64,000 nucleotides of DNA, from positions 4,422 to 68,421 of the forward strand of contig JBAZWE010000002.1 in NCBI GenBank assembly GCA_041660545.1, read 5' to 3'. This DNA is from JBAZWE01 sp041660545 (GTDB taxonomy: Bacteria > Actinomycetota > Thermoleophilia > BMS3ABIN01). Shown here one piece after another: positions 41,866 through 50,086 of the stretch (position 1 is the stretch's first letter; every line of letters begins with the position of its first letter). The notes under the pieces were generated by a model. The model made no database searches and had not been told where the DNA came from. It worked only from the letters and a program-made list of their open reading frames with translations. A program made the position numbers and the translations under genes.

Positions 41866-43263
41866 CTACCGCCAGAGTTTCTCCTTAACCTCGAACGCCC
41901 TGGTGGTGGCTTCAGCTTCATCCATAGTCAATAGTATTTTCTTGTCGTAGAGCGTCCGGCCCGCGACCATCGTAAAGAAAACGTCTTCCTGGTTGGCTCC
42001 ATAGACGAGCGCCGAGTAGGCGTCGTGGATCGGTGTGAAATGGCTGTATTCCATATCGACCGCGATCAAATCCGCCTGCTTGCCAGGCTCCAGGGAGCCG
42101 ATCCGGTCTTCCATTCCCATGACTCTGGCGCCGCCGAGGGTCGCCATCTGCACACACTCTTCAGCACTGAGCACACCGGCGTCGCCCTGCATGCCGCGGT
42201 GAAGAAAGATGGCGGTACGCATCTCGCCGAACATATCCATGATGTTACTGCTTGCCGGACTGTCGGTGCCAAAACCGACCCTGATGCCAGCTTCGAGGAA
42301 TGCGGGCAGCGGCGCAATGCCACAACCGAGCTTGGCGTTGCTCTTGGGGCAATGAGCGATGGCCACATCGTGCTTGGCCAGTATCTCGATGGCGGCCTGG
42401 CTTACGTGCACGCAGTGCACAGCCATGAACTCCGGGCCGTATACGTTCCACTGTTGCAGATACTTCACCGGCGTGACGCCGAAAGGCTCGCGGCTGATGT
42501 TGTCCCATCCGACTTTTTCCCGCAGGTCCAGTGCCAGGACTCCGGTGCCGGATCGGATATAGACCGACTCATCCTTGCTCTCCGCCAGATGCGTGGCGAC
42601 CTTCATGCCGCGCTCGCGGGCAAATTTGCTGATCGCCTGATACAGATTGGCGCTCACCGTATAGGTCGCGTGTGGAAAGACTCCTATCTCCCGAAGCTCG
42701 TCAGCCTGCTCGCTGAGTTCGTCGATAGTGTCAGTGAGTCTGGCCATGGTCTCTGATATGACGGCGTCATCGATACCGAAAGCTTCCTGATATACACGGG
42801 CCCTGAGTCCTGCCTCTTTTATGGCAGGCAGACTCATACCGGAATACATCGAGTCGCCTACGGTGGTAATGCCGGACGCGACACACTCCGATGCCCCCAG
42901 CCGGGCGCTAACGGAATAGTCGGCGACGGAAAGCATCCCCTTGTGATCGAGAAAGCTGAGCATCCAGGGACCGAAATTCATGTTATCAAGCAGGCCGCGA
43001 AAGACCGCATATTCCATGTGGCTGTGGCAGTTCACAAAACCCGGCAGGAGGATGGCGTGATGAAACTTTGTAATCTCGGCGCCGGGGTATGCGGCTATGA
43101 CCTCTTCGGCCGGGCCGACCGCCAGGATTTTATCGTCAAGAACAGCTACCGCACCCTTGTGTATGGGCTCCTTGATGATTGGCATAACCCAGGAAGCCCT
43201 GTAAATCCTTATTTTTCCATTCACTGTAGTGCCGTTCTGTGCCGCCTCGGCGTTATCAGTCAT
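41866..43263 (-). CDS. Amidohydrolase, ATZ/TRZ family deaminase
   Basis: 465 residues from the ATG at 43263 (AAAGGAGACAG upstream). Metal ligands: PGFVNCHSHMEYA (HxH), VATHLAES, AVHCVHVS and FGTDSPASSN. This pattern is of S-adenosylhomocysteine/5'-methylthioadenosine deaminases, aminofutalosine deaminase and guanine/chlorohydrolase relatives. Substrate cannot be fixed from the sequence; a nucleoside deaminase in methyl-cycle salvage or menaquinone (futalosine) synthesis is plausible. Confidence 0.82.
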   Translation of the reverse strand: MTDNAEAAQNGTTVNGKIRIYRASWVMPIIKEPIHKGAVAVLDDKILAVGPAEEVIAAYPGAEITKFHHAILLPGFVNCHSHMEYAVFRGLLDNMNFGPWMLSFLDHKGMLSVADYSVSARLGASECVASGITTVGDSMYSGMSLPAIKEAGLRARVYQEAFGIDDAVISETMARLTDTIDELSEQADELREIGVFPHATYTVSANLYQAISKFARERGMKVATHLAESKDESVYIRSGTGVLALDLREKVGWDNISREPFGVTPVKYLQQWNVYGPEFMAVHCVHVSQAAIEILAKHDVAIAHCPKSNAKLGCGIAPLPAFLEAGIRVGFGTDSPASSNIMDMFGEMRTAIFLHRGMQGDAGVLSAEECVQMATLGGARVMGMEDRIGSLEPGKQADLIAVDMEYSHFTPIHDAYSALVYGANQEDVFFTMVAGRTLYDKKILLTMDEAEATTRAFEVKEKLWR

Positions 43264-43484
43264 ACTGCCCTGTCTCCTTTGGCTTTGGACCCCTGGATAA
43301 ACTCCGGACTGGGTCTTCCGCGATTGCATTAGTATAAAAGACCGGCCGCCCAGAGCAAAACATACCCGCGGGTAGCCGCCTTGAGCATTACGTTGTCTTT
43401 CTATAAGATATTGCGGCTACAAAGAATATCCTTCCCGGCCGGCCGTACCGGCCGTCAAGCCGCCTGGCAGATCGGACCGAGGCG

Positions 43485-45218
43485 ATGAGATACTCGACAA
43501 AAGCCCGTCTTAAAATCAAAAAGTTCTGGAGCCAGGGCAGCGCCCACCAGTTGCCGGTTTTGGCGACCGTCGGGGCTATGTCCGTGTTAGCCTATTTCCT
43601 TTTCGCCATCATGCCCTTTTTTATTCCCGGCACGGATGACACCCACTTTCCCCCTTACCTGGCACTGCCCCAGGGCGGTTTTGATCTCTCACGATATTAC
43701 CTTCTATATATATTCATTTGCCTTAACGCCCTGATGCTCTTCGGCCTTTACCTGCTGGCCCTGAAGGCCGTCGGAGCCCACGTGCGTGAAGAAGACGAGC
43801 ATCTTTCACGCCCTGGCGCCAAAAAAGACCTTGTCGCGTATTGCATTTTCGGGTTCGCGGTCGCTTTCCATATCATCATGTTCTTTACTCCTTTTCTCTT
43901 GTCCACCGATCTGTTCGACTACATCCGCCATGGCCGCATCCTGACCGTCTACGGGGAGAACCCGCTGGTGATCCCCGCGACATACTTTCCCGACGACCCG
44001 TTCTTCGGGCTTGGCGGCTGGGTCGGGACCGGCTCGGTCTATGGACCGATACATGTTTATCTGACCGCGGCGCTCGCGCGTCTGGCCGGTAATGGCATCA
44101 TCGCCAATTTCCTCCTGTTCAAAGGTTTCTTCATCAGTATCAACCTGGTCAATCTCGTCCTCATATGGAAAATAGCCGCCCGTCTCAAGCCCGGGCTCGA
44201 GAAGAAAGCGCTGTTGTTTTATGGATGGAACCCGTTTGTGCTGACGTTTGTTGTGGCCAACGCGCACAATGACATCCTCATGCTGTCGCTGGTGCTGGCG
44301 GGCATCCTCTGTTATCTGGATCGCCGCTATCTGATAGGTGTGCTCTGCCTTACACTGGCCACGCTGGTCAAGTTCATCACCCTGCCCATCCTGCTGGTCT
44401 ATGTAGCGCTTTTGATACGCAAACAGCCCGGGCTCTGGAAAAAACTGGGCATCGGGGCAAGCTCGTTTGCAATTGCCGGCGTGGTGACGGTTGTCAGTTA
44501 TCTGCCTTTGTGGGCAGGAAAAGATACCTTCAATTATCTGACCACCGTGGGCCAAAAAACGAATTTTACCCTGGCATCGATCATAAGAGACATGGCAGCG
44601 GATCACTTACAGCTCTCGCTGTCCAATACGGTGGTGCAGTTGTCATTGGGCGCTATCCTGGCTGCATATCTCCTCTGGCAGATAATCGGGATCAAGGATA
44701 CGGCGGGATTGCTTTCGGCCTCGGCCGGACTAGCATTTCTCACGCCACTTGCGCTATTCTGGTTCCAGCCCTGGTACTTGACCCTGGCTCTGGGCCTTGT
44801 GGCGCTCAGGCCCTGGCGCCTGATGTACATAGCCTGTCTGGCCTTTTCCTTCAGCGTCATGTTCTTCGACAGTTTCTGGTGGCACGCGCCGGTGGACATG
44901 TCTATACAGAAGCCGTTACGGGTGCTGGTTGTCTTCGGACCGCCGATGTTGCTTTTGCTCGTTCTCAAGGCGCGGGAAACAGTTCCGGGTGTCTGGAAGA
45001 AAACAGTTGCCTGGTCGCTTGAGGGAGCGGGGGATCCGGATAGGTCACAAGCAGCCAAAGAGGTTAAAGATCCATCTTTTTTGCGCCTGGCCGTTGAAGT
45101 GGCGGTGCTTTTTGTGGCAGCTTTAGTGCCCATGGCGGTCGTGATTTCATCATCGCCACAGCTAAGGTCCATTGCCAACCTTGTGGCGTTAAAATTCAAA
45201 CTCATCACTAACCTGTAA
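43485..45218 (+). CDS. GT-C glycosyltransferase, GT87/MptB-like mannosyltransferase
   Basis: 577 residues, about 13 membrane segments. The first large loop holds STDLFDYIRHGRILTVYGENP, typical of polyprenyl-phosphate-mannose-dependent GT-C enzymes, with FFGLGGWVGTGSVYGPIHVY after it and WNPFVLTFVVANAHNDIL in the second half. Adds hexose to an envelope glycan on the outer face. Overlaps the following mctB-like gene by one base (TAATG). Confidence 0.78.
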   Translation: MRYSTKARLKIKKFWSQGSAHQLPVLATVGAMSVLAYFLFAIMPFFIPGTDDTHFPPYLALPQGGFDLSRYYLLYIFICLNALMLFGLYLLALKAVGAHVREEDEHLSRPGAKKDLVAYCIFGFAVAFHIIMFFTPFLLSTDLFDYIRHGRILTVYGENPLVIPATYFPDDPFFGLGGWVGTGSVYGPIHVYLTAALARLAGNGIIANFLLFKGFFISINLVNLVLIWKIAARLKPGLEKKALLFYGWNPFVLTFVVANAHNDILMLSLVLAGILCYLDRRYLIGVLCLTLATLVKFITLPILLVYVALLIRKQPGLWKKLGIGASSFAIAGVVTVVSYLPLWAGKDTFNYLTTVGQKTNFTLASIIRDMAADHLQLSLSNTVVQLSLGAILAAYLLWQIIGIKDTAGLLSASAGLAFLTPLALFWFQPWYLTLALGLVALRPWRLMYIACLAFSFSVMFFDSFWWHAPVDMSIQKPLRVLVVFGPPMLLLLVLKARETVPGVWKKTVAWSLEGAGDPDRSQAAKEVKDPSFLRLAVEVAVLFVAALVPMAVVISSSPQLRSIANLVALKFKLITNL

Positions 45219-46177
45219 TGCTTACCTGGAGATATCACCTGTTGTCCCTGATGGCCATCTTCCTGGCCCTGGGTCTCGGCGTGCTGGTAGGTATCAGCAT
45301 ATCCGGCAACGGTGTGCTGGACGTAGGTCGCGAGGTGATAGTGGACGATATCCAGAAAGGCCTGGACAGTCTTCGTGAAGAGAACAACGCATTAAGCCGC
45401 GACCAGGCGCACAATCAGCGTTTTCAGGAAGACACGTTTCCTTTTCTGGTCGGGGGGCGACTGCAGGGGAAAAAAATAGCCCTGGTAGCCTCATCGAACA
45501 CAAGTGATGAAATCCAGCGCAAACTCACATCGGCAGTTCACGGCGCCGGTGGCCAGATCGTTTCCACTACAATCTTAAACTCACATTATGATCTGGCCGC
45601 AGCGACTGCGAAAGTCAAAACCGAACTGAAGACCGACCCCCAGTTTGCGGGTCTGGACGATTCCCATTTCACCGCCGTAGCCGGCAAGCAGTTGGCAAGG
45701 GATATCGGTAAGTCGGGTGCATCGAAGCTGATCCCGACTCTGCAAGGGTCACTGATAGATTCAACCAGCGGCCGCTACGACATCCCGGTTGACGCGGTTG
45801 TCCTGATAACCCGCGCCGACGACAATCAGGTTTCAGCGTATGACGACCTGGAAAAAAATCTGCTGCTGAGCGTCAAGGAGCTGGGTCTGCTTGCGGTGGG
45901 CTCTGAACCTGAGGATGCCCCCCGGTCGGAGATACCGCTCTTTTTGAGCGTAGACGTCTCTTCTGTAGACAATCTTGACAGCAGGATCGGCCAGGTCTCC
46001 CTGGTGTCTGTGCTGGCGGGAGAAAAGGGCGCCTTCGGAGTAAAACCCACCGCGGACATGCTCATTCCTATCTTGAGAATCTCCAGGTTGCCGGCATCGG
46101 CCGCATCGGTTCCATCAAATACCACGCAGACTTCAACAACACCGGCTTCGACAGCCACGACGGCGGTATCGCCTTGA
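45218..46177 (+). CDS. MctB/SteB-family envelope protein
   Basis: 319 residues. N-terminal membrane anchor after MLTWRYHLLSLMAIFLALGL, a coiled-coil-like stretch (QKGLDSLREENNALSRDQAH) and an extracytoplasmic domain. It matches the copper-transport MctB/SteB family, which in Actinomycetota is paired with SteA and linked to cell-envelope maintenance. The C-terminus is Thr/Ser-rich. Its stop overlaps the next start (TTGA). Confidence 0.78.
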   Translation: MLTWRYHLLSLMAIFLALGLGVLVGISISGNGVLDVGREVIVDDIQKGLDSLREENNALSRDQAHNQRFQEDTFPFLVGGRLQGKKIALVASSNTSDEIQRKLTSAVHGAGGQIVSTTILNSHYDLAAATAKVKTELKTDPQFAGLDDSHFTAVAGKQLARDIGKSGASKLIPTLQGSLIDSTSGRYDIPVDAVVLITRADDNQVSAYDDLEKNLLLSVKELGLLAVGSEPEDAPRSEIPLFLSVDVSSVDNLDSRIGQVSLVSVLAGEKGAFGVKPTADMLIPILRISRLPASAASVPSNTTQTSTTPASTATTAVSP

Positions 46178-47118
46178 AGGCCGGCGGCCTGATGAAGCGA
46201 AAAATCAAATACGGACACCTGTGGATTCTGGCTCTTGCAGTGCTGATGGCAATGGTTTTTTTGCCAGGCTGCGGTAGCCAGGCCGACGGTTCCGAACCGC
46301 AGGCAACGGATGTTTCCACCGAAGCCGAGCCTGCCCTCTGCCATACACCCGAGCCTTCAGAGACGGGGAACAGCGCTGATGAGAACAACAACAAGGTTTC
46401 TTTCGAGCCTTTAAGCTTTCCCGTACAGACTCCCAGCCCTGCCAGGGAGGTCAGACTTCCCATTCTTATGTTCCATCACGTAGGCGACCCGCCAGCCGGC
46501 GCCGATGAGATCCGTCGCGGCCTTACTGTTTCCGCATCCGATTTCGAGGCCATGATGAGTTTCCTCAAGCAGGCGGACTATAGTCCTGTTTCCGAAAAAC
46601 AGCTTTTCAAGGCGCTTTTTTCGGGAGAAGCTCTGCCACCGAATCCGGTGATGCTTACCCTGGACGACGGTTATCTGGACAACTACAGCGTCGCGGCCCC
46701 CATCCTCGAGAAGTACGGCTTCCCGGCAACCTTCTATGTGATCAGTGAAAAAGTCGGCACAGCGGAATATATGAACTGGGACCAGGTTGCCGGACTGGAC
46801 TCAAAAGGAATGGACGTTGGCTCACACACGTCTACCCATGCGGATCTGACGACTCTTTCAGGTACTGAACTGAATCACGAACTCAAGGACTCGGCGGCGG
46901 CGCTTGAAGCACACCTCGGTCATCCTGTTTACTGGCTTTGCTATCCGGCCGGCAAGTACGACACCGACGTGATGCTTTACGCGAAAGAATCGGGCTACCT
47001 GCTGGCCACTACAACCAAGGCTGGAGAAACGCAATCGAGCAGCACCCCTTGTGAGCTGCTACGATACCGGGTGAGATCGGATACCGGGGTTGAAGCGTTC
47101 AAGGAACTGGTAAAATAG
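46174..47118 (+). CDS. NodB-type polysaccharide deacetylase lipoprotein
   Basis: 314 residues from TTG at 46174; the ATG at 46192 gives a cleaner lipoprotein signal (MKRKIKYGHLWILAL ... FLPGCGS). NodB domain motifs: ILMFHHVG, MLTLDDGYLDN (Asp pair) and VGSHTSTHADL (metal His pair). Removes acetyl groups from extracellular polysaccharide or peptidoglycan. Third gene of the GT-C/MctB unit. Confidence 0.87.
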   Translation: MKAGGLMKRKIKYGHLWILALAVLMAMVFLPGCGSQADGSEPQATDVSTEAEPALCHTPEPSETGNSADENNNKVSFEPLSFPVQTPSPAREVRLPILMFHHVGDPPAGADEIRRGLTVSASDFEAMMSFLKQADYSPVSEKQLFKALFSGEALPPNPVMLTLDDGYLDNYSVAAPILEKYGFPATFYVISEKVGTAEYMNWDQVAGLDSKGMDVGSHTSTHADLTTLSGTELNHELKDSAAALEAHLGHPVYWLCYPAGKYDTDVMLYAKESGYLLATTTKAGETQSSSTPCELLRYRVRSDTGVEAFKELVK

Positions 47119-47209
47119 TCCGGATTTATTTCCGCGGCACCCGCCGCGTAGTGGAACCTTCGAGGAGTTTTAACTTAAAGCCAAACGACCGGCAGGGATG
47201 ACCCGTTGG

Positions 47210-48040
47210 CTAGATGTCGTCCGAAGACCGCGGTAATTCTTCTCTGACTTTTTTCAGTCTGCGCCTGATCTGAAGCAGCTCTCCGACCATCCTCAAGGGA
47301 TCGCTGGTCAAGTTGATGCGCGAATCGGATGAATCCACGAGCAGGCGGACCGGAACCTCGGTGATGCTGTAACCAAACATTCTTGCCAGCGCCAGCACCT
47401 CCACGTCGAAGGCGAATCCGTTGGCGGCGCAATTGGTGAAGATGTCATGGGCCGCCTGGGAACGGAAACCCTTGAAACCGCATTGGGTATCGGTGAATCC
47501 GTTTATCACCAGGCTCCTGACAATCGACTTAAAGACAGGCCCCGCGATACGCCGCATAAGTGTGGGCGTGATCTCGATTGCGGAGTCCGGCATGTTGCGT
47601 GAGCCCACGGCGACATCGTGGTCTGCAAGCGCGTTTACACAGAGGCTGATGGTCTCGACGGGATAGGAAAGGTCGGCATCGGTAAAGATTATTATCTCTC
47701 CGCGCGCCGCGAGGACACCCCGCCGCACGGCCGCCCCCTTACCGCGATTCTCCTTATCCCTGATGAGCCGGACGTTGTCATTACCGGCAAAGCGTTCGCG
47801 TACCAGGCGCGGGCCTTCATCGTGACTGCCATCGTCCGATATGACCACTTCATAGCTCTTCCCCTGAGAACCCAGATAGGCGGCCAGCAGGGTTATGGTA
47901 TTAACAATGCGCTCTTCTTCGTTGAATACGGGAACGACGACCGAGAGATCGAGCGGTCGGACATGCATTTCATCCGTGAACGCCTTCACCGGTTCAGGCT
48001 CATATACGGCAGCAGTCTCCCTGTCCAGTTGCGATTCCAT
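47210..48040 (-). CDS. GT2 family glycosyltransferase, dolichyl/polyprenyl-phosphate sugar synthase-like
   Basis: 276 residues, soluble GT-A fold. SVVVPVFNEEERI, ISDDGSHDEGP, ENRGKGAAVRRGVL, FTDADLSYP (DxD) and TDTQCGFKGFRS match polyprenyl-phosphate glucosyl/mannosyl transferases (Alg5/Dpm-type). It would charge polyprenyl phosphate with sugar, the donor needed by the GT-C enzyme at 43485. Adjacent to tatC (1 bp), same strand. Confidence 0.85.
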   Translation of the reverse strand: MESQLDRETAAVYEPEPVKAFTDEMHVRPLDLSVVVPVFNEEERIVNTITLLAAYLGSQGKSYEVVISDDGSHDEGPRLVRERFAGNDNVRLIRDKENRGKGAAVRRGVLAARGEIIIFTDADLSYPVETISLCVNALADHDVAVGSRNMPDSAIEITPTLMRRIAGPVFKSIVRSLVINGFTDTQCGFKGFRSQAAHDIFTNCAANGFAFDVEVLALARMFGYSITEVPVRLLVDSSDSRINLTSDPLRMVGELLQIRRRLKKVREELPRSSDDI

Positions 48041-48823
48041 CTAACCCGCCGCATCCCCGGCGCTGCCATCCTCTACCTCAATCTCCTCGACTTCATCCTT
48101 GATGCGCTTCGACTTCTGGACGAACCTGCTGGCCAGCACGCTTACTTCGAAAAGGAGAAGAAACGGTACCGCCATCATGAGCATCGAGAACATATCCTGT
48201 CCGGGAGTCAGCGCGGCGCTCAAGATAGTTCCGACGAGAATTGCGTACTTGCGATTTTTCCTGAGCATCCGGGTGTTGACGATTCCCAGCCTGGCCAGCG
48301 TCAATATCATGACCGGGGTCTCAAAAATTATTCCGAAGCCGAGCAGGAACACGGATACTAATGAGAAGTACTGATCGGCCTGCAGATGCTGATTAAAGTA
48401 ATCTCCCTGATAATTAAGTAGAACATCCAGCCCTCGCGGCAACACCATATACCAGGCAAAGAAAATTCCGACCAGGAAGAGTACCGTGGTAAAGAAGGAC
48501 GCGAAATATATTACCCGCCTTTCTTTCGACTTCAGCCCCGGCGCCACAAAGGCCCATATCTGGAAAATGATTACTGGAGAGGCGAGGATCATTCCGGCAT
48601 AACCGGCGACTTTCAGCACCGTCATGAAAGACTCGGTCGGAGAAAGAGTGATCAGCTCCCTGCCGTTGAGTGGCGCTACGAGAATCTGCAGCAGGTAGGA
48701 CTTGAACGCAAACGCGAGGATAACCCCTGCGGTAAGGGCGATAATTGACCTGATTATCCGTTTGCGCAACTCTTCCAGATGCTCGATCAGAGACATATGG
48801 AAATCTTTTGGTAACTCAGGCAC
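48041..48823 (-). CDS. tatC: Twin-arginine translocase subunit TatC
   Basis: 260 residues, six membrane segments. SLIEHLEELRKRIIRSI N-terminus, FxSYLLQ, the conserved Glu/Pro periplasmic loop and AALTPGQDMFSMLMMAVPF near the C-terminus. Receptor for twin-arginine signal peptides. The start is GTG at 48823 or ATG at 48796 (MSLIEHL). Follows tatA on the same strand. Confidence 0.95.
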   Translation of the reverse strand: MPELPKDFHMSLIEHLEELRKRIIRSIIALTAGVILAFAFKSYLLQILVAPLNGRELITLSPTESFMTVLKVAGYAGMILASPVIIFQIWAFVAPGLKSKERRVIYFASFFTTVLFLVGIFFAWYMVLPRGLDVLLNYQGDYFNQHLQADQYFSLVSVFLLGFGIIFETPVMILTLARLGIVNTRMLRKNRKYAILVGTILSAALTPGQDMFSMLMMAVPFLLLFEVSVLASRFVQKSKRIKDEVEEIEVEDGSAGDAAG

Positions 48824-48855
48824 CGGAGGGAATGTTGCCGCGGCTCGCGGTAGGA

Positions 48856-49122
48856 TTAAGTAGTCTTGGTTTCAGAAGCCTTGGACTCAGGGCTTTCTGC
48901 AGGCTTCTTGGCAGTCTCTTCCTTCTCCGCCTTCTCGGCCGTGGTCGTCTTTGGCTCTTCGGCGGTCAACTGCTCGGTGAGTTCACTGGTGGATTTTTTG
49001 AACTCTTTGATGCCCTTGCCCAGGGATCGCCCGAGTTCCGGTAGACGCTTCGGTCCGAAGATGACCAGAAGAATAACCAGGATGATAATCCACTCACCCA
49101 TACCTGGCATGGAAAAAGGCAT
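48856..49122 (-). CDS. tatA: Twin-arginine translocase subunit TatA
   Basis: 88 residues. One N-terminal membrane helix (EWIIILVILLVIFGP), then the hinge and amphipathic helix KRLPELGRSLGKGIKEFKKS; a charged Glu/Lys/Thr tail. Pore-forming component with TatC. AAGGAG precedes the ATG. A Tat substrate gene (50087-51016) lies 1 kb upstream. Confidence 0.94.
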   Translation of the reverse strand: MPFSMPGMGEWIIILVILLVIFGPKRLPELGRSLGKGIKEFKKSTSELTEQLTAEEPKTTTAEKAEKEETAKKPAESPESKASETKTT

Positions 49123-49326
49123 GTTTTTCAGCTCCTTGGATGAACTAACTATAGAATTTCAAAAAAATGACACCAAAAACATTCTAGGGTAGGGGGTCAG
49201 GCATGTCAATTTGGCAGATCCTGCGTGTTTATCAGTATTCTGACCGGATTGGTTGCCGCCTGCCTGCTACTTCACTTGCAGTCATCATCCCCTTTGTTGC
49301 TGGATTTCATCTTATTGCCCATCATG

Positions 49327-49357
49327 CGGGGCGAGGTCCCTTCGGGACCTCGCCCCG
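49327..49357. terminator. Strong 14-bp hairpin terminator
   Basis: CGGGGCGAGGTCCC (49327-49340) pairs perfectly with GGGACCTCGCCCCG (49344-49357), loop TTC. It closes the leftward cytochrome/peptide operon, 29 bp past the peptide stop, and also separates it from tatA. T-runs are weak on both sides. Confidence 0.7.
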
Positions 49358-49385
49358 TTTCGGTCTCTTGTTTATCGTGACCGTA

Positions 49386-49526
49386 TTATGGCCCCTGCGG
49401 GGGTGACGGCACCACAACGCTACACTGCCAGTTCGGACACTCATATGTGATGTCCTTCAAGTTATCATGCACTATGAGCTCCGGCTTCAAATAGGCGCTG
49501 TCGCCCTTACTCCGTTTTTCCTGCAT
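49386..49526 (-). CDS. 46-residue cysteine-containing peptide with RiPP-leader-like motif
   Basis: The ATG at 49526 follows a strong SD (AAGAGGAGGATGCC), so translation is likely. The peptide begins MQEKRSKGDSAYLKPELIVH, then a stretch ending KDIT, followed by a short tail CPNWQCSVVVPSPPQGP. Y12, P15, L17 and T27 fit the YxxPxLxxxGxxxxxT recognition motif of RRE-bound leaders (D instead of G at 21). The tail has C30 and C35 but no acidic residue at lasso ring positions. No signal peptide and no maturase are seen in the window. Third gene of the cytochrome operon. Function not known. Confidence 0.6.
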   Translation of the reverse strand: MQEKRSKGDSAYLKPELIVHDNLKDITYECPNWQCSVVVPSPPQGP

Positions 49527-49579
49527 GGCATCCTCCTCTTAAGTTCAATTACAGACTGTTCCGGCTGCCGACGAATACT

Positions 49580-50041
49580 TTACGCTGAAGGCATCGGACC
49601 TGGATAGTCGTAGGAAGTGCCACATTGATCCTTGGTCGTCGCGTATACGCTGGTGTTGAAAGAACCGACCCCGGAGGGCACGTCGTACTTGACCGTTACC
49701 AGCTCGCATTCGCCGGCGGAGACCATGTTGATGTCCCGTCCGTGATCGATGGATATTACGCCTGAAGTGTTGCTCGTCCCGACTATCTGCAGGTTGTGAG
49801 CGTTGGCGTAATTGGTGGAGCTGTTGGTCACATCGTAATCGATCGACAGTGTTCTGTTTGTATAATCAGCATAGCTGCCCCAATATACGTTCTCCTGGGT
49901 CAGGCTCAGGACGGGCTGCGAACAGTAACACGAGGTCTCACCGACCGCCGCGCTGCCCGTGGCGCCAATTCCCTGAATTAGTGCCAGGGACATCATGCCG
50001 CCCACTACTGCCATAAGACCCAGCCTCTTTATCAACTTCAT
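49580..50041 (-). CDS. Secreted single-domain protein (WGSYADY/YPGP domain)
   Basis: 153 residues with an N-terminal signal peptide (MKLIKRLGLMAVVGGMMSLA, cut near GIGATGSA). The mature part is one beta-rich domain: LSLTQENVYWGSYADYTNRT, LSIDYDV, GTSNTSGVISIDHG, and the ending CGTSYDYPGPMPSA, with Cys at CYC, near the middle and at the end. The same domain pattern closes the protein at 61341-62492. AGGAGGAGAAGG precedes the ATG. Role unknown; probably cell-surface or extracellular. Confidence 0.75.
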   Translation of the reverse strand: MKLIKRLGLMAVVGGMMSLALIQGIGATGSAAVGETSCYCSQPVLSLTQENVYWGSYADYTNRTLSIDYDVTNSSTNYANAHNLQIVGTSNTSGVISIDHGRDINMVSAGECELVTVKYDVPSGVGSFNTSVYATTKDQCGTSYDYPGPMPSA

Positions 50042-50086
50042 TTCCTTCTCCTCCTGATTGTTTGCGAAGTTATTCTGGGTTTATGG

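Noticed and set aside
43806..44606. 266-codon minus-strand frame opposite the GT-C gene
   Set aside because: Shadow of the membrane-protein coding strand, with no SD or family match.
49203..49406. 67-codon + strand frame near the 49.3 kb hairpin
   Set aside because: It runs through the terminator stem and into the antisense of the 46-residue peptide; no SD.
49386..49526. Lasso peptide interpretation of the 46-residue peptide
   Set aside because: The leader-like motif fits, but the tail lacks Asp/Glu at positions 7-9 for a macrolactam, and no lasso cyclase or protease is nearby.
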